Positions 34,719-43,575 are shown, counted from the stretch's first letter. The stretch is 64,000 bases of DNA from Anaerostipes sp. (GCF_018381315.1 NZ_JAGZSD010000001.1:124001-188000), one strand, 5' to 3'. Translations and numbers: made by a program. The notes: generated by a model from the sequence alone, not told the origin.

Positions 34719-35555
34719 TTATTTTATGCGGATTGTTCCATTTTTGATTTCAATTTTGTCTTGTTTTAATAAACGGCCTACAGCACGTTTGAACGCATTT
34801 TTGCTGAGACCCAGTTCCTTGTCGATAACGGCGGGATCTGCTTTATCTGTAAATGGCAGAACTCCGTCATAGCTTTTGATGGTTTCCAGGACAAGTTCAC
34901 TGTCGGTGTCCATCTGCAGATAAGCTTTATTCCTCGGGGAAAGGTCCAGCTTGCCGTCTTCACGGACCCGGATGACACGGACACTTACCGTATCTCCCAC
35001 AGAGAGTTTGGTGTGCAGCTCATTGAGGGGAATCAGACCGAAGTACTGGTCATCTACTGCAACAAAAGTGCCGATCTCAGGATTGATGCTGTACACTGTT
35101 CCGGAAACCCAGTCGTCTTTTACATAATCATGTTCACTGTTCAGGGCCTGGTAAATCTTCATAGAGGCACAGAGACGCTGGCTTTTGTCAATGTAAAGCC
35201 GGACCAGATATGAATGGCCGGGTTTTACCTTTGAAGTCTGTTCTTTAAACGGAAGGAATAAATCCTTTTCAAGGCCCCAGTCTAAAAATGCACCGATATC
35301 AGTAACTTCTTTTACCGTGAGGACAGCCAGATGTCCAATGGTGATCAGCGGATGGGATGTGGTGGCAATGGGGCGGTCCTTGGAGTCCTTATAGACAAAC
35401 ACGGACAGACAGTCCCCCACAGCGGCTCCTTCCGGAACCTGTTTTTTAGGCAGGAGGATGCTCTGCTCTGTCACTCCCTCTTCGTCATTTAGATATGCGC
35501 CGAAATCGGCAAATTTTACAATATAAAGTTCTTGGTTTTCTCCTAATCTAATCAT
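34719..35555 (-). CDS. CvfB-like S1 RNA-binding protein (YitL)
   Basis: The 278-residue protein has tandem S1-like beta-barrel domains (about 1-65, 65-135 with VKEVTDIGAFLDWGLEKDLFLPF, and 140-210) and a C-terminal winged-helix segment (about 220-278). CvfB binds RNA and affects virulence gene expression in staphylococci. The start at 35555 follows GAAAGGAAG and matches the family N-terminus (MIRLGENQEL). The frame is open upstream without homology. Confidence 0.85.
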   Translation of the reverse strand: MIRLGENQELYIVKFADFGAYLNDEEGVTEQSILLPKKQVPEGAAVGDCLSVFVYKDSKDRPIATTSHPLITIGHLAVLTVKEVTDIGAFLDWGLEKDLFLPFKEQTSKVKPGHSYLVRLYIDKSQRLCASMKIYQALNSEHDYVKDDWVSGTVYSINPEIGTFVAVDDQYFGLIPLNELHTKLSVGDTVSVRVIRVREDGKLDLSPRNKAYLQMDTDSELVLETIKSYDGVLPFTDKADPAVIDKELGLSKNAFKRAVGRLLKQDKIEIKNGTIRIK

Positions 35556-35650
35556 AATTCTTCCTTTCTTTGTTTTCCTATTATAGCATAAATAACTTTT
35601 CATTTGCAGAAAATGTGATACTATAAAAAGAAAACGGAGGATCAGGCAGT

Positions 35651-36079
35651 ATGCAGGAAAAAGAGCGGTATTCAATAGAAGATTTTGTCCGGGTAGTGGG
35701 CGAGCTGCGGGGAGAGAACGGGTGCCCGTGGGACAAAAAGCAGACGCATGAATCTCTGATTCCGTGTCTTATGGAAGAGAGCAAAGAAGTGGTGGAAGCG
35801 ATTGAAAAAAAGGATATGATAAATCTGGAAGAGGAACTTGGGGATGTACTTCTCCAGGTCGTGATGCATGCCAGAATCGCTGAAGAACGGGGGGATTTTG
35901 ATTTTTCTGATGTGGTGGACGGTGTATGTAAAAAGATGATCAGACGCCATCCGCATGTGTTCGGAGACGCAGTTTTTGAAAGTGCGGAGGAACAATTATC
36001 CAGTTGGAGGAAGATTAAGGAATTAGAAAAGATAGAAAAGAAGCGCAAAGCCCGTGAATTGGCTGAAAATAAGGAATAA
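35651..36079 (+). CDS. MazG-type nucleotide pyrophosphohydrolase, single domain
   Basis: The 142-residue protein is one MazG domain with WDKKQTHESL, the metal ligands EESKEVVEAI and LEEELGDVLLQ, and a HPHVFG motif. It hydrolyses NTPs, probably non-canonical ones, to NMP and pyrophosphate. Full-length MazG has two such domains; this keeps the N-terminal type only. It heads the conserved run mazG - hup - rqcP - yabPQ - divIC. Confidence 0.88.
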   Translation: MQEKERYSIEDFVRVVGELRGENGCPWDKKQTHESLIPCLMEESKEVVEAIEKKDMINLEEELGDVLLQVVMHARIAEERGDFDFSDVVDGVCKKMIRRHPHVFGDAVFESAEEQLSSWRKIKELEKIEKKRKARELAENKE

Positions 36080-36092
36080 AGAGCATTTTGGC

Positions 36093-36121
36093 TTGACATG
36101 CTCTCACCTTAATTATACAAT
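36093..36121 (+). promoter_or_regulatory. Promoter of the HU gene
   Basis: TTGACA at 36093-36098 and TACAAT at 36116-36121 with a 17-base spacer. Confidence 0.75.
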
Positions 36122-36181
36122 GAATTCATGTAATCGAAGAGCAGAAAAATGCTTATGACGAAATTAGGAGGAATATAATCA

Positions 36182-36460
36182 ATGAACAAAACAGAATTAG
36201 TTGCGGCAATCGCAAGCAAGACTGAATTATCTAAAAAAGATGCAGAAAAGGCTTTAAAGGCTTTTACAGATGTTATCGCTGAAGAATTAAAGAAGGGTGA
36301 GAAAATTCAGTTAGTTGGATTCGGAACTTTTGAAGTTTCAGAGAGAGCTGCAAGAGAAGGAAGAAACCCAAGAAGCGGTGAGGTTATGAACATTCCTGCT
36401 TCCAAGGCTCCGAAGTTCAAAGCTGGAAAAGCTCTGAAAGATATGGTAAACGAGAAATAA
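36182..36460 (+). CDS. hup: DNA-binding protein HU
   Basis: The 92-residue protein is a full HU/IHF-family subunit, with the N-terminal helices (MNKTELVAAIASK), VGFGTFEV, and the DNA-wrapping beta arm GRNPRSGEVMNIPASKAPKFKAG. It compacts and bends DNA as a homodimer. It has its own strong promoter and TAGGAGG site, and a terminator follows. Confidence 0.95.
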   Translation: MNKTELVAAIASKTELSKKDAEKALKAFTDVIAEELKKGEKIQLVGFGTFEVSERAAREGRNPRSGEVMNIPASKAPKFKAGKALKDMVNEK

Positions 36461-36471
36461 TCTGTCAGATT

Positions 36472-36514
36472 AAGAAGTCAAGCTGCCCTCTTTTTACGTG
36501 GGCGGCTTCTTTTA
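36472..36514 (+). terminator. Terminator after hup
   Basis: AAGAAG and GCTGCCC (36472-36488) pair with GGGCGGC and TTCTTT (36500-36512) with a 4-base bulge, followed by T residues. Confidence 0.65.
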
Positions 36515-36576
36515 TTCTATAGGGAAACTACAGAATAAAAAAGCGTTCTTTATTTTGAGTATAAGGAGTAGTATAG

Positions 36577-36816
36577 ATGAGACTAGATAAATATTTGAAA
36601 GTGTCCAGGCTGATTAAGCGCCGGACCGTAGCCAATGACGCCTGCAGCGCCGGAAGGGTGACAGTAAACGGCAAAACAGCCAAAGCAGGCACTGATATAA
36701 AACCGGGGGATGTGATCCGCATTCAGTTCGGAAACAAGGAGGCCGCTGTGGAAGTTCTCAGAGTAGAAGACACAGTAAAAAAAGACCAGGCAGCCGAATT
36801 ATATAAGTATCTTTGA
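36577..36816 (+). CDS. rqcP: RqcP/Hsp15-like S4 domain protein
   Basis: The 79-residue protein is an S4 RNA-binding domain (MRLDKYLKVSRLIKRRTVAN, then GRVTVNGKTAKAGTDIKPGD). The B. subtilis homologue RqcP (YlmH-like partner, formerly YabO) binds the obstructed large ribosomal subunit in quality control and helps add alanine tails with RqcH. It sits in the usual place between hup and yabP. Confidence 0.88.
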   Translation: MRLDKYLKVSRLIKRRTVANDACSAGRVTVNGKTAKAGTDIKPGDVIRIQFGNKEAAVEVLRVEDTVKKDQAAELYKYL

Positions 36817-36837
36817 TATTTTGGAGAAAAACTCCTA

Positions 36838-36867
36838 TGCATGTTTACAGCTCTCCTTTCATATAGT
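36838..36867 (+). promoter_or_regulatory. Candidate sigma-E promoter for yabPQ
   Basis: CATATAGT at 36860-36867 resembles the sigma-E -10 (CATACAnT), and TGCATGTT at 36838-36845, 14 bases upstream, resembles its -35. yabP and yabQ are sigma-E genes in B. subtilis, so a mother-cell promoter is expected here. Not a perfect match. Confidence 0.5.
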
Positions 36868-36887
36868 GTATAAACTATGAAAGGAGA
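36852..36887 (+). promoter_or_regulatory. Perfect 12-bp hairpin covering the yabP ribosome-binding site
   Basis: TCTCCTTTCATA (36852-36863) pairs perfectly with TATGAAAGGAGA (36876-36887) around a 12-base loop. The 3' arm contains the yabP Shine-Dalgarno AAAGGAG (36880-36886). The 5' arm lies in the candidate sigma-E -10 region, so mRNA started there would lack it. Confidence 0.75.
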
Positions 36888-36894
36888 TTTTTTC

Positions 36895-37185
36895 ATGATA
36901 GAAGATAGACAACCTATGAAAACACATAAAGTAGATTTGCTGAACCGTTCCTTAGGTGTTATTACAGGAGTGAGGGATGTGGTATCCTTCGATTTAAATG
37001 AAATCATACTGGACACAGAACAGGGGCTTTTAATGATCAAAGGATTTAATCTGCATGTGAAAAAGCTTTTGGTGGAAAAAGGGGAAGTGGAGATTGACGG
37101 AAAGGTTGACAGTTTCCTTTATTCAGATGTGGATGACCATAACGGAGGCAAAAAAGAAGGACTTCTTGGAAGGCTGCTGAAATAA
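36895..37185 (+). CDS. yabP: Sporulation protein YabP
   Basis: The 96-residue protein matches YabP/YqfC-type sporulation proteins (KVDLLNRSLGVITGVRDVVSFDLNEIILDTEQGLLMI region; beta-strand rich). In B. subtilis YabP, together with YabQ, is made in the mother cell and localises around the forespore for cortex formation. ATG 36895 is set by AAAGGAG at 36880-36886; an in-frame ATG at 36877 lies before that site. The stop overlaps the yabQ start by one base (TAATG). Confidence 0.88.
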   Translation: MIEDRQPMKTHKVDLLNRSLGVITGVRDVVSFDLNEIILDTEQGLLMIKGFNLHVKKLLVEKGEVEIDGKVDSFLYSDVDDHNGGKKEGLLGRLLK

Positions 37186-37664
37186 TGCAGGAAGCAGTCT
37201 TAGGACAGCTTTACTTCTTCCTGGGAGCCGTCTGGTTCGGGGCATGCCTGCTTCTTGTCTATGACGGCATAAGAAGTTTCCGTATTGTATTCCGCCATAA
37301 AATGTGGGTGGTATCTGCAGAAGATGTGCTGTACTGGATCTTTGTGGGATTTTTATGCTTCCGGTTTCTGTGCTGGTATAATTGGGGAGAACTCAGGGGT
37401 TTTTTCTTTTTAGGACTGTTCATCGGAATGGCAGTCTATTATCTGCTGATCAGTCCGAAGGTTTTGGAAGGTCTTGTGTTTTTATTACATAAAATTAGAA
37501 AAATCTTTGGAAGCATATTTCGTGTGATCCGTCATCCTTTTGCTAAAATCGGAATTAATGTCAGATGGAGATTGAAACGGGAAAGAAAAAACGTTAAAAT
37601 AGCCTTAATGAGGAAGGGGCACAAAAGAGGTGATGCACATGGGGAGAAAGATAAGCAGCTATAA
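37185..37664 (+). CDS. yabQ: Spore cortex biosynthesis protein YabQ
   Basis: The 159-residue protein has four hydrophobic segments in its first 100 residues and a basic C-terminal tail, as in YabQ. The family is needed for spore cortex assembly and sits in the outer forespore membrane. Its start overlaps the yabP stop and its end overlaps the divIC start, indicating a coupled three-gene unit. Confidence 0.85.
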   Translation: MQEAVLGQLYFFLGAVWFGACLLLVYDGIRSFRIVFRHKMWVVSAEDVLYWIFVGFLCFRFLCWYNWGELRGFFFLGLFIGMAVYYLLISPKVLEGLVFLLHKIRKIFGSIFRVIRHPFAKIGINVRWRLKRERKNVKIALMRKGHKRGDAHGEKDKQL

Positions 37665-37941
37665 AAAGGGGCACAGACAGCGCACAAGAGTGATCTTATT
37701 TGTCGTCATTGTGTTCGTTATCGTGATGTCTGTTGCTTACCGCAGGCTGTCAGAAAAGTCAGCGGCGCTGAAAAAAGAGGAAGCGCAGCTGGAGCAGCAG
37801 ATTGAAAAGGCCAAAGATAAAAAAGAGGAACTGAAAGAAAAGAAAGAATATATTAAGACGAAGGAATTCATTGAGAAGACGGCGCGTGAGAAGTTCGGTC
37901 TGTTCTATCCGGATGAATATGTACTTCGGCCATCAAAGTGA
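37639..37941 (+). CDS. Septum formation initiator DivIC/FtsB family protein
   Basis: The 100-residue protein has a basic N-terminus, one membrane helix (about 18-35), a coiled coil (about 38-75, rich in Lys and Glu) and a C-terminal domain with TAREKFGLFYPDEYVLRPS, typical of DivIC. It stabilises the FtsL-DivIB division complex. ATG 37639 fits AGAGGTG six bases upstream better than the GTG at 37630. In many relatives spoIIE follows, but here a terminator and a PTS regulator do. Confidence 0.85.
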   Translation: MGRKISSYKKGHRQRTRVILFVVIVFVIVMSVAYRRLSEKSAALKKEEAQLEQQIEKAKDKKEELKEKKEYIKTKEFIEKTAREKFGLFYPDEYVLRPSK

Positions 37942-37982
37942 TGATATAATTGAAAACAGAACTGCCAGTAATGGGACCAGGG

Positions 37983-38017
37983 GAAAGCCTGACGGAAATC
38001 GTCGGGCTTTCTTTTTT
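37983..38017 (+). terminator. Rho-independent terminator after divIC
   Basis: GAAAGCCTGACG (37983-37994) pairs with CGTCGGGCTTTC (38000-38011), followed by TTTTTT. Confidence 0.88.
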
Positions 38018-38124
38018 ATTTCATGTAGGAATGCCCGCTTTGTTCTTTCCGCTTTAAGCGGAAATTTACTGACTATAATGATAAATACGGGTTTCATATA
38101 ATGAAAAACAAAGAGGAGGAAACT

Positions 38125-40116
38125 ATGGAGAGGTACAACAAGAGATTGATCAAGATTCTTCATTTCTTTTTAGAAAACGAAAAAAAGATCACCGGGGCCA
38201 GCATCGCATTGTCTGTGGGGGTTTCTACCAGAACTGTGAGAAATGACATTAAGGAACTGAACCAGATCCTTAATGAACGCGGAGCAGAGATTACATCAGA
38301 AATCGGACAGGGATATAAGCTTGTTGTGACAGATCAAAAAAAGTTTGATGTCTTCAGAAGAGAGATTCAAAAGGAGGAAACCTCTAAACCATTTCAAAAT
38401 ATCATTCCGTCGGACTCAGAAGAGAGGGTAAATTATATCATTTCCCGGCTTCTGCTTCATTCACTGAACAGCGGAGAGCGGATTGACTTTTTTGACCTGG
38501 AGGAAGAACTGTTTGTGAGCACATCCACACTGAAGAAAGATCTGAGAACTATCGACGGGATTTTAAAAAAACATGAGCTGAGGATCAGTGACACAAAAAA
38601 AGAGGGGATGAGGGTAGTAGGGCAGGAGACAAAGATTCGTTTCTGCATTTCCGAATACATATTCAACAGCCAGAAAGTCACAGGTGATCTGGGAAATAAG
38701 TTTTATAAAGACATTTTTCCCCCGCAGGAGGTGGAAGATCTCAGAGTCATACTGATGGAAGCGATCACAGACTTTAATTTAAGGCTGACAGATATCGCCT
38801 TTCGGAATCTTCTGGTGCACAGTCTCATTATGCTGAAGCGTTTCGAGAAAAAGCGTCATGTGAAATACGATGAAGATGATATTGAGCTGTTCTCGGGAAC
38901 AAAAGAGTTCAGGTGCGCCCAGCAGATCATCAGTGAAATTTATAGGAAACTGGATATTTCCCTGGGGGATGAGGTCTATTATCTGACCCAGCATTTGATC
39001 TCAAGCCAGCGTTTTTTGATCGAAAACCTGGACGGAGATTACGAATATAAAGACGAAATAGAAGAAATCTTGTCTACTATCCGGCAGGGAACCGGGATTG
39101 ACCTGTCAGATGATAACCAGCTGGTCAACGGTCTTGCAATGCATTTGAGTGCGGCACTCCAGAGACTGCGGTTTGACATGAATATCAGGAATGAATTTCT
39201 GGACAGCATTAAAAATATATATCCGCTGGCCTTTGAGCTGGCAGTCGTGGCCGGGGAGGTTATTGAAAAGAAGCACAGGCTGAAAGCCAAAGAGTCGGAA
39301 ATTGGATTTCTGGCTATGCACTTCGGGGCAGCGCTGGAGAGAAAAGGGCTGAATCAGAAGCAGAAGCCGAAAAAGGTTGTTCTTGTCTGTATCGCAGGTA
39401 TTGCTACCGCCCTTTTGCTGAAAGAAAAACTGCAGCATAAGTTTGGGCAGTATATAGAAATCATAAAATCCTGTCCGGTGCAGGAAGTGGACCAGGAGCT
39501 GATTTCCAGCGCCGATCTGGTGCTGACAACCGTGGAGCTTCAGGATTTTCAGTCGGAAAAGATTAAGAAGATTAATCTGTTTCTGGATGACGAAGATCTG
39601 AACCATCTGGCTACAGTGATTACGGACAGCGGAAATCAGATGAAGGTGATAGATTACAGCAGTATTTTCAGGAAGGAATTGTTTTTTACCGGAATGGAAT
39701 TTAAGGGGAAACAGGAGATCCTGGAATTTATGACGAATGCCATGGTGGAAAAAGGGTACATCAACGAAGAAATCAAGAAATCAATTTTTAAAAGAGAGGA
39801 AATGTCTACCACAGAACTGGGAAGTCTGGTGGCCATACCCCACGCTTTATTTAACGATATGGAGGAAGCGGCAGTTTCCGTCATGGTCTTGAAAAAACCG
39901 GTTGTCTGGGAAAACGAAAAAGTGCAGGTAATCTTGATGCTGAACATTCCCCAGAGCAAATATGATGTCTGGGAGAGCGTATTTAAGAATCTGTACCAGT
40001 TCCTGATCGGAAATTCCGGGGTGGCAAAGCTGGTAAAGCAGCCGTGTTACAAACAATTTATCGAGGATCTGCTGGAACAGGAAGAAAAACTGAAAGAAGC
40101 AGCAAGGAGGATATAA
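38125..40116 (+). CDS. BglG-type PTS-regulated transcription activator (HTH-PRD-PRD-EIIB-EIIA)
   Basis: The 663-residue protein has an N-terminal helix-turn-helix (about 1-60; GASIALSVGVSTRTVRNDI), a second HTH-like domain (about 75-170), two PRD domains (about 175-395; histidines in VHSLIMLKRF and LAMHLSA), an EIIB-like domain with CIAGIATALLL (about 415-500), and an EIIA-like domain (about 515-655; LVAIPHALFND). Such MtlR/LicR-type activators sense PTS phosphorylation and control a nearby operon, here the genes at 40,118-45,854. ATG 38125 follows GAGGAGG. Confidence 0.88.
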   Translation: MERYNKRLIKILHFFLENEKKITGASIALSVGVSTRTVRNDIKELNQILNERGAEITSEIGQGYKLVVTDQKKFDVFRREIQKEETSKPFQNIIPSDSEERVNYIISRLLLHSLNSGERIDFFDLEEELFVSTSTLKKDLRTIDGILKKHELRISDTKKEGMRVVGQETKIRFCISEYIFNSQKVTGDLGNKFYKDIFPPQEVEDLRVILMEAITDFNLRLTDIAFRNLLVHSLIMLKRFEKKRHVKYDEDDIELFSGTKEFRCAQQIISEIYRKLDISLGDEVYYLTQHLISSQRFLIENLDGDYEYKDEIEEILSTIRQGTGIDLSDDNQLVNGLAMHLSAALQRLRFDMNIRNEFLDSIKNIYPLAFELAVVAGEVIEKKHRLKAKESEIGFLAMHFGAALERKGLNQKQKPKKVVLVCIAGIATALLLKEKLQHKFGQYIEIIKSCPVQEVDQELISSADLVLTTVELQDFQSEKIKKINLFLDDEDLNHLATVITDSGNQMKVIDYSSIFRKELFFTGMEFKGKQEILEFMTNAMVEKGYINEEIKKSIFKREEMSTTELGSLVAIPHALFNDMEEAAVSVMVLKKPVVWENEKVQVILMLNIPQSKYDVWESVFKNLYQFLIGNSGVAKLVKQPCYKQFIEDLLEQEEKLKEAARRI

Positions 40117-40117
40117 A

Positions 40118-40567
40118 GTGGAAAGGCTAATCTTAAATGAAAATAATGTGAAATTGCAGGTAGAAGCAAAAGACTGGGAAGAGGCAGTAAGGATCGGAGC
40201 CGGAATACTGGTCAGCCAGAACTGTGCAAAACAGTCTTATGTGGAGGGAATCATTGATGCTGTCAAAGAACTGGGCCCTTATATTATTGTAGCTGAAGGA
40301 CTGGCGATGCCGCACACCCGCCCCGAATGCGGGGCTACGGATATCGGATGCAGCCTGATCACTTTAAAAAAGCCGGTCTATTTTGACGGTGATAAGGAGC
40401 CGGTGAGAGTGCTGATCTGTTTTTCAGCAGTGGACAGCGAAAGCCACTTAGACATACTAAAAATGATTGTGGGATTTGTGGAAAAAGGATGGATTCCGGC
40501 CATAGCAGATATGAAGGAAAAGCAGGAGCTGTTTGACTTCCTTGAATCCCATCAGGCGGCCGAGTAA
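40118..40567 (+). CDS. PTS EIIA component (fructose/ascorbate-type)
   Basis: The 149-residue protein is a PTS_EIIA_2 domain with the phospho-acceptor H66 in LAMPHTRPE. It passes phosphate from HPr to EIIB. The GTG start is one base after the regulator stop, so translation may be coupled. Closest to ascorbate-type UlaC proteins. Confidence 0.88.
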   Translation: MERLILNENNVKLQVEAKDWEEAVRIGAGILVSQNCAKQSYVEGIIDAVKELGPYIIVAEGLAMPHTRPECGATDIGCSLITLKKPVYFDGDKEPVRVLICFSAVDSESHLDILKMIVGFVEKGWIPAIADMKEKQELFDFLESHQAAE

Positions 40568-40655
40568 CAAAAGAGACTGCTGTATGCGTGCGGCATTCCG
40601 GACGCATTGGTATATATGACACAAGACAATTCATTTATAAAAAGGAGGAGAAAAC

Positions 40656-40946
40656 ATGGTAAAAATTTTGGCTGTATGCGGAGCAGGACTGGGAAGCAGC
40701 TTTGCCTGCCAGATGAGTACTGAGGCAGTGCTCAAGGAGCTTAATGTGGAAGCTCAGATGGACCATACGGATATTTCCAGTGTATCCGGAGCTCATGCGG
40801 ACATTATTATGGCCGCAAAGAACTTTGAAAAACAGTTTGAACGGTTTACAATCGACTGCCCAACCATATTTCTGGAACGGCTGGTGGACAAAAATGAGAT
40901 CCGTGAAAAACTGGTCCCTGTACTAAAAGAACTTGGAAAACTATAA
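40656..40946 (+). CDS. PTS EIIB component (ascorbate/UlaB-like)
   Basis: The 96-residue protein is a small EIIB with phospho-acceptor C8 in AVCGAGLGSS, as in UlaB/SgaB and GatB. It receives phosphate from the preceding EIIA and hands it to the sugar carried by EIIC. AAGGAGG precedes the ATG. Confidence 0.9.
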   Translation: MVKILAVCGAGLGSSFACQMSTEAVLKELNVEAQMDHTDISSVSGAHADIIMAAKNFEKQFERFTIDCPTIFLERLVDKNEIREKLVPVLKELGKL

Positions 40947-40970
40947 GAGAAGAGAAAGTGAGGAGAAAAT

Positions 40971-42248
40971 ATGTCAGCATTGAATTTTATTATCAATAAT
41001 ATCCTGACGCAGGCGGCTGTTATTATCGGGCTGATTGCGTGTCTGGGACTGGTACTGCAGAAAAAATCAGTGGGAACAGTCCTTTCCGGAACTATGAAAA
41101 CCATGCTCGGATTCCTTGTATTATCCGCAGGATCCACAGTAATCCAGGGGTCTCTGGCTTTTTTCGGGGATATCTTTAACAAAGCATTCGGGCTTAGAGG
41201 GCTTGTTGCCTCTATTGAGGGAATCAACGGGCAGGCCATGAACCAGCTGGGACTTGGAAAAGAAATCGCCATTACATTGGCCGGTATCTTTGTCGTCAAC
41301 ATCATCCTGGCCAGAGTCACAAAGTTTAAATACATTTTCTTAACAGGACAGGCTCTGCTCTGGGAAGCCACCCTCTGTATGGTATTTGCATACTACGTAG
41401 GACTGCGCGGAATTCCGCTGATCCTTGCAGGAAGTGTTGTCGGAGGACTGTTTGCAACTTTGATGCCTGCATTTGCACAGCCGATCGTGCGCAGAATTAC
41501 AGGGAGCGATGATATCGCTTTAGGACATTTCTGTACTATTGGATATATGTTTACGGCTTTGATCGCCAAATTTACAGGGGATGAGTCAAAGTCATCAGAA
41601 GATATCAAACTGCCGAAGAGCATGGAATTCTTACAGGACACCTATTTGTCTGTCATGGTGGTTATGATTCCGTTTTACCTTATCTCTGCAGCATTTGCAG
41701 GACCGGCAGCCTGTGCTAAATATGCCGGAGATACGAACTACATGGTCTATGCATTCCTTCAGTCTTTACAGTTTGTTGTAGGTCTTTATGTATTGATGTC
41801 CGGAGTCCGCATGCTTCTTGCTGAGATCGTTCCTGCATTCCAGGGTATCTCCATGAAGCTGGTTCCCAACTCAAAACCTGCGCTGGATTGTCCGGTACTG
41901 TTCCCGTATGCACCGAACTCAGTTATCTTAGGATTTATCTTTACAACCATCGGATCTATTATCGGAATGTTCCTGACACCTGTCTTCGGACTTCCAATGA
42001 TTCTTCCGGGAGTTATGAGCAACTTCTTTGCCGGAGGAACTGCGGGAATCTTTGCAAACCAGGTGGGAGGCCGCCGGGGAGTTATGATTGGCTGTATTGC
42101 CCACGGTATATTTATCATGATCCTGCCGGCATTGCTCTCACCGATGTTAGGACAGATTGGATTTGTCAACATGACATGTACTGATGTGGATACCGTTGTG
42201 ACCGGATTCTTCTTCATGCTGATCAAATCTGTTGCAGGAATCTTCTAG
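40971..42248 (+). CDS. PTS EIIC component (UlaA/SgaT-like)
   Basis: The 425-residue membrane protein has about eleven helices and is typical of the ascorbate-type EIIC family (QKKSVGTVLSGTMKTMLGFLVLSAG near the start; NVILVISI-like helices later). It imports and phosphorylates a sugar or sugar acid. The usual ascorbate genes (UlaG lactonase, UlaD-F) are absent here, so ascorbate itself is not supported. Confidence 0.88.
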   Translation: MSALNFIINNILTQAAVIIGLIACLGLVLQKKSVGTVLSGTMKTMLGFLVLSAGSTVIQGSLAFFGDIFNKAFGLRGLVASIEGINGQAMNQLGLGKEIAITLAGIFVVNIILARVTKFKYIFLTGQALLWEATLCMVFAYYVGLRGIPLILAGSVVGGLFATLMPAFAQPIVRRITGSDDIALGHFCTIGYMFTALIAKFTGDESKSSEDIKLPKSMEFLQDTYLSVMVVMIPFYLISAAFAGPAACAKYAGDTNYMVYAFLQSLQFVVGLYVLMSGVRMLLAEIVPAFQGISMKLVPNSKPALDCPVLFPYAPNSVILGFIFTTIGSIIGMFLTPVFGLPMILPGVMSNFFAGGTAGIFANQVGGRRGVMIGCIAHGIFIMILPALLSPMLGQIGFVNMTCTDVDTVVTGFFFMLIKSVAGIF

Positions 42249-42268
42249 CCGGGAATGGAGGAATCAAA

Positions 42269-42652
42269 ATGTTCTTTTTTAATAAAAACAAGAAAGAAAA
42301 GGCTGCTCCCAAAGAGGTGCAGAAAGCAGATAAAGATGAACTGTTAAAAGCCGCAGCAGAAAAGAAGGAAGATCTTAAGAGTGCTGAAGATGCCGCAAGG
42401 GTGAAGCTTCTCAATGAACTTGGTTCCCTTTATTTCCAGGCGGAAGAGACAGATCAGGCCATCTTTTATTATGAAAGCAGCCTGAATGAGAGCAAGGAGT
42501 TAGGAAAAGCCTACACGGACCTGATGAAGCTTTACAACAAAAAGCGTCAGGAGGCCCAGGAGGCAAAGGACGAAGAGCAGGTGAAACTGTATATGGACAA
42601 AATTTCAGAGCTCATGACACTGTCCAAAGACGTAATTCGGGGAAAAGCATGA
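42269..42652 (+). CDS. Small lysine-rich helical protein, TPR-like
   Basis: A 127-residue, very charged protein. I do not recognise a named family. The first 45 residues are Lys/Glu/Ala rich; residues about 48-105 read like one and a half tetratricopeptide repeats (LNELGSLYFQAEETDQAIFYYESSL, then LGKAYTDLMKLYNKK). No signal or membrane segment. It sits between EIIC and the aldolase in the same operon, with GGAGG before the start, so it may be a scaffold or regulator of the pathway. Confidence 0.65.
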   Translation: MFFFNKNKKEKAAPKEVQKADKDELLKAAAEKKEDLKSAEDAARVKLLNELGSLYFQAEETDQAIFYYESSLNESKELGKAYTDLMKLYNKKRQEAQEAKDEEQVKLYMDKISELMTLSKDVIRGKA

Positions 42653-42729
42653 ACATGTTCCGCCAGATAAGGATGACGGTTAAACAGAAGGTGTTATTTA
42701 GTCATTGTTTGTAAAAGGAGATAATCAGG

Positions 42730-43575
42730 ATGTATAAGAATTTAATTGACTTATTTAAAGAGAATGAAGGAAAAGGGGCTGTAGGAGCATTCAATGTACA
42801 CTGTTTTGAAATGCTTCCGTCTATGATCGGGGCTGCCCAGGAACTGGGGGTGCCTGTTATCCTGCAGACTTCCCTGGGAACGGCAAAATATATTGGACTG
42901 GAGCCTCTCATTGCAGCAGTAAAAGCCATTGCAGAGAAATCATCCATAAGCGTTGCATTACATATGGACCACTGCAAGGATATCGAAGCATTAAAAGAAG
43001 CCATTGACCTTGGATATTCTTCTGTAATGTATGACGGTTCTTCACTTTCTTTGGAAGAAAATATTAAGAACACAAAAGAAGTGGTAGCTTATGCCCATGA
43101 AAGAAATGTCTCTGTAGAAGGAGAGGTGGGTTCCATCGGCGGTGCAGAAGAAGGTGTTGTGGTTGCCAAGGATGACGCCATGTATACACAGCCGGAAGAT
43201 GCACTGCATTTCGCACAGAGTACCGGGGTGGATGCACTTGCCGTATCAATAGGCACAACACATGGGCAGTACAAATCCAAAGCTAAGATTAATTACGAAC
43301 TGCTGACAGAGCTGAAAGCCAAATTGGGAAGTACGGGCCTGGTTCTTCACGGCGGAACCGGAGTGTCCGACGAGGATATGAGACGCTGTGTCAGGGAAGG
43401 TATGAAAAAGATCAACGTGGGAACAGAGCTTAACAAATCTTATATTGAAGTAGTGAGGGAAACTTTTACTGCGGATGACGTGACGCCGCTTACTTCTTTA
43501 AGAAATCTGCTTGGGCCTGCAAATGAAAAGATCGCAGAAGTCGTAAAAGAAAAAGCATCTTTATTCAGAATTTAG
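42730..43575 (+). CDS. Class II ketose-bisphosphate aldolase (FbaA/GatY/KbaY family)
   Basis: The 281-residue TIM-barrel enzyme has the zinc site and catalytic Asp in ALHMDHCKD (about residue 78-86), EGEVGSIGG, and the phosphate-binding LHGGTGVSDEDM and INVGTEL. It reversibly splits a ketose 1,6-bisphosphate into DHAP and an aldehyde phosphate. In a PTS operon it likely acts on the imported sugar after a second phosphorylation by the PfkB kinase downstream. The true ketose is unknown. Confidence 0.9.
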   Translation: MYKNLIDLFKENEGKGAVGAFNVHCFEMLPSMIGAAQELGVPVILQTSLGTAKYIGLEPLIAAVKAIAEKSSISVALHMDHCKDIEALKEAIDLGYSSVMYDGSSLSLEENIKNTKEVVAYAHERNVSVEGEVGSIGGAEEGVVVAKDDAMYTQPEDALHFAQSTGVDALAVSIGTTHGQYKSKAKINYELLTELKAKLGSTGLVLHGGTGVSDEDMRRCVREGMKKINVGTELNKSYIEVVRETFTADDVTPLTSLRNLLGPANEKIAEVVKEKASLFRI

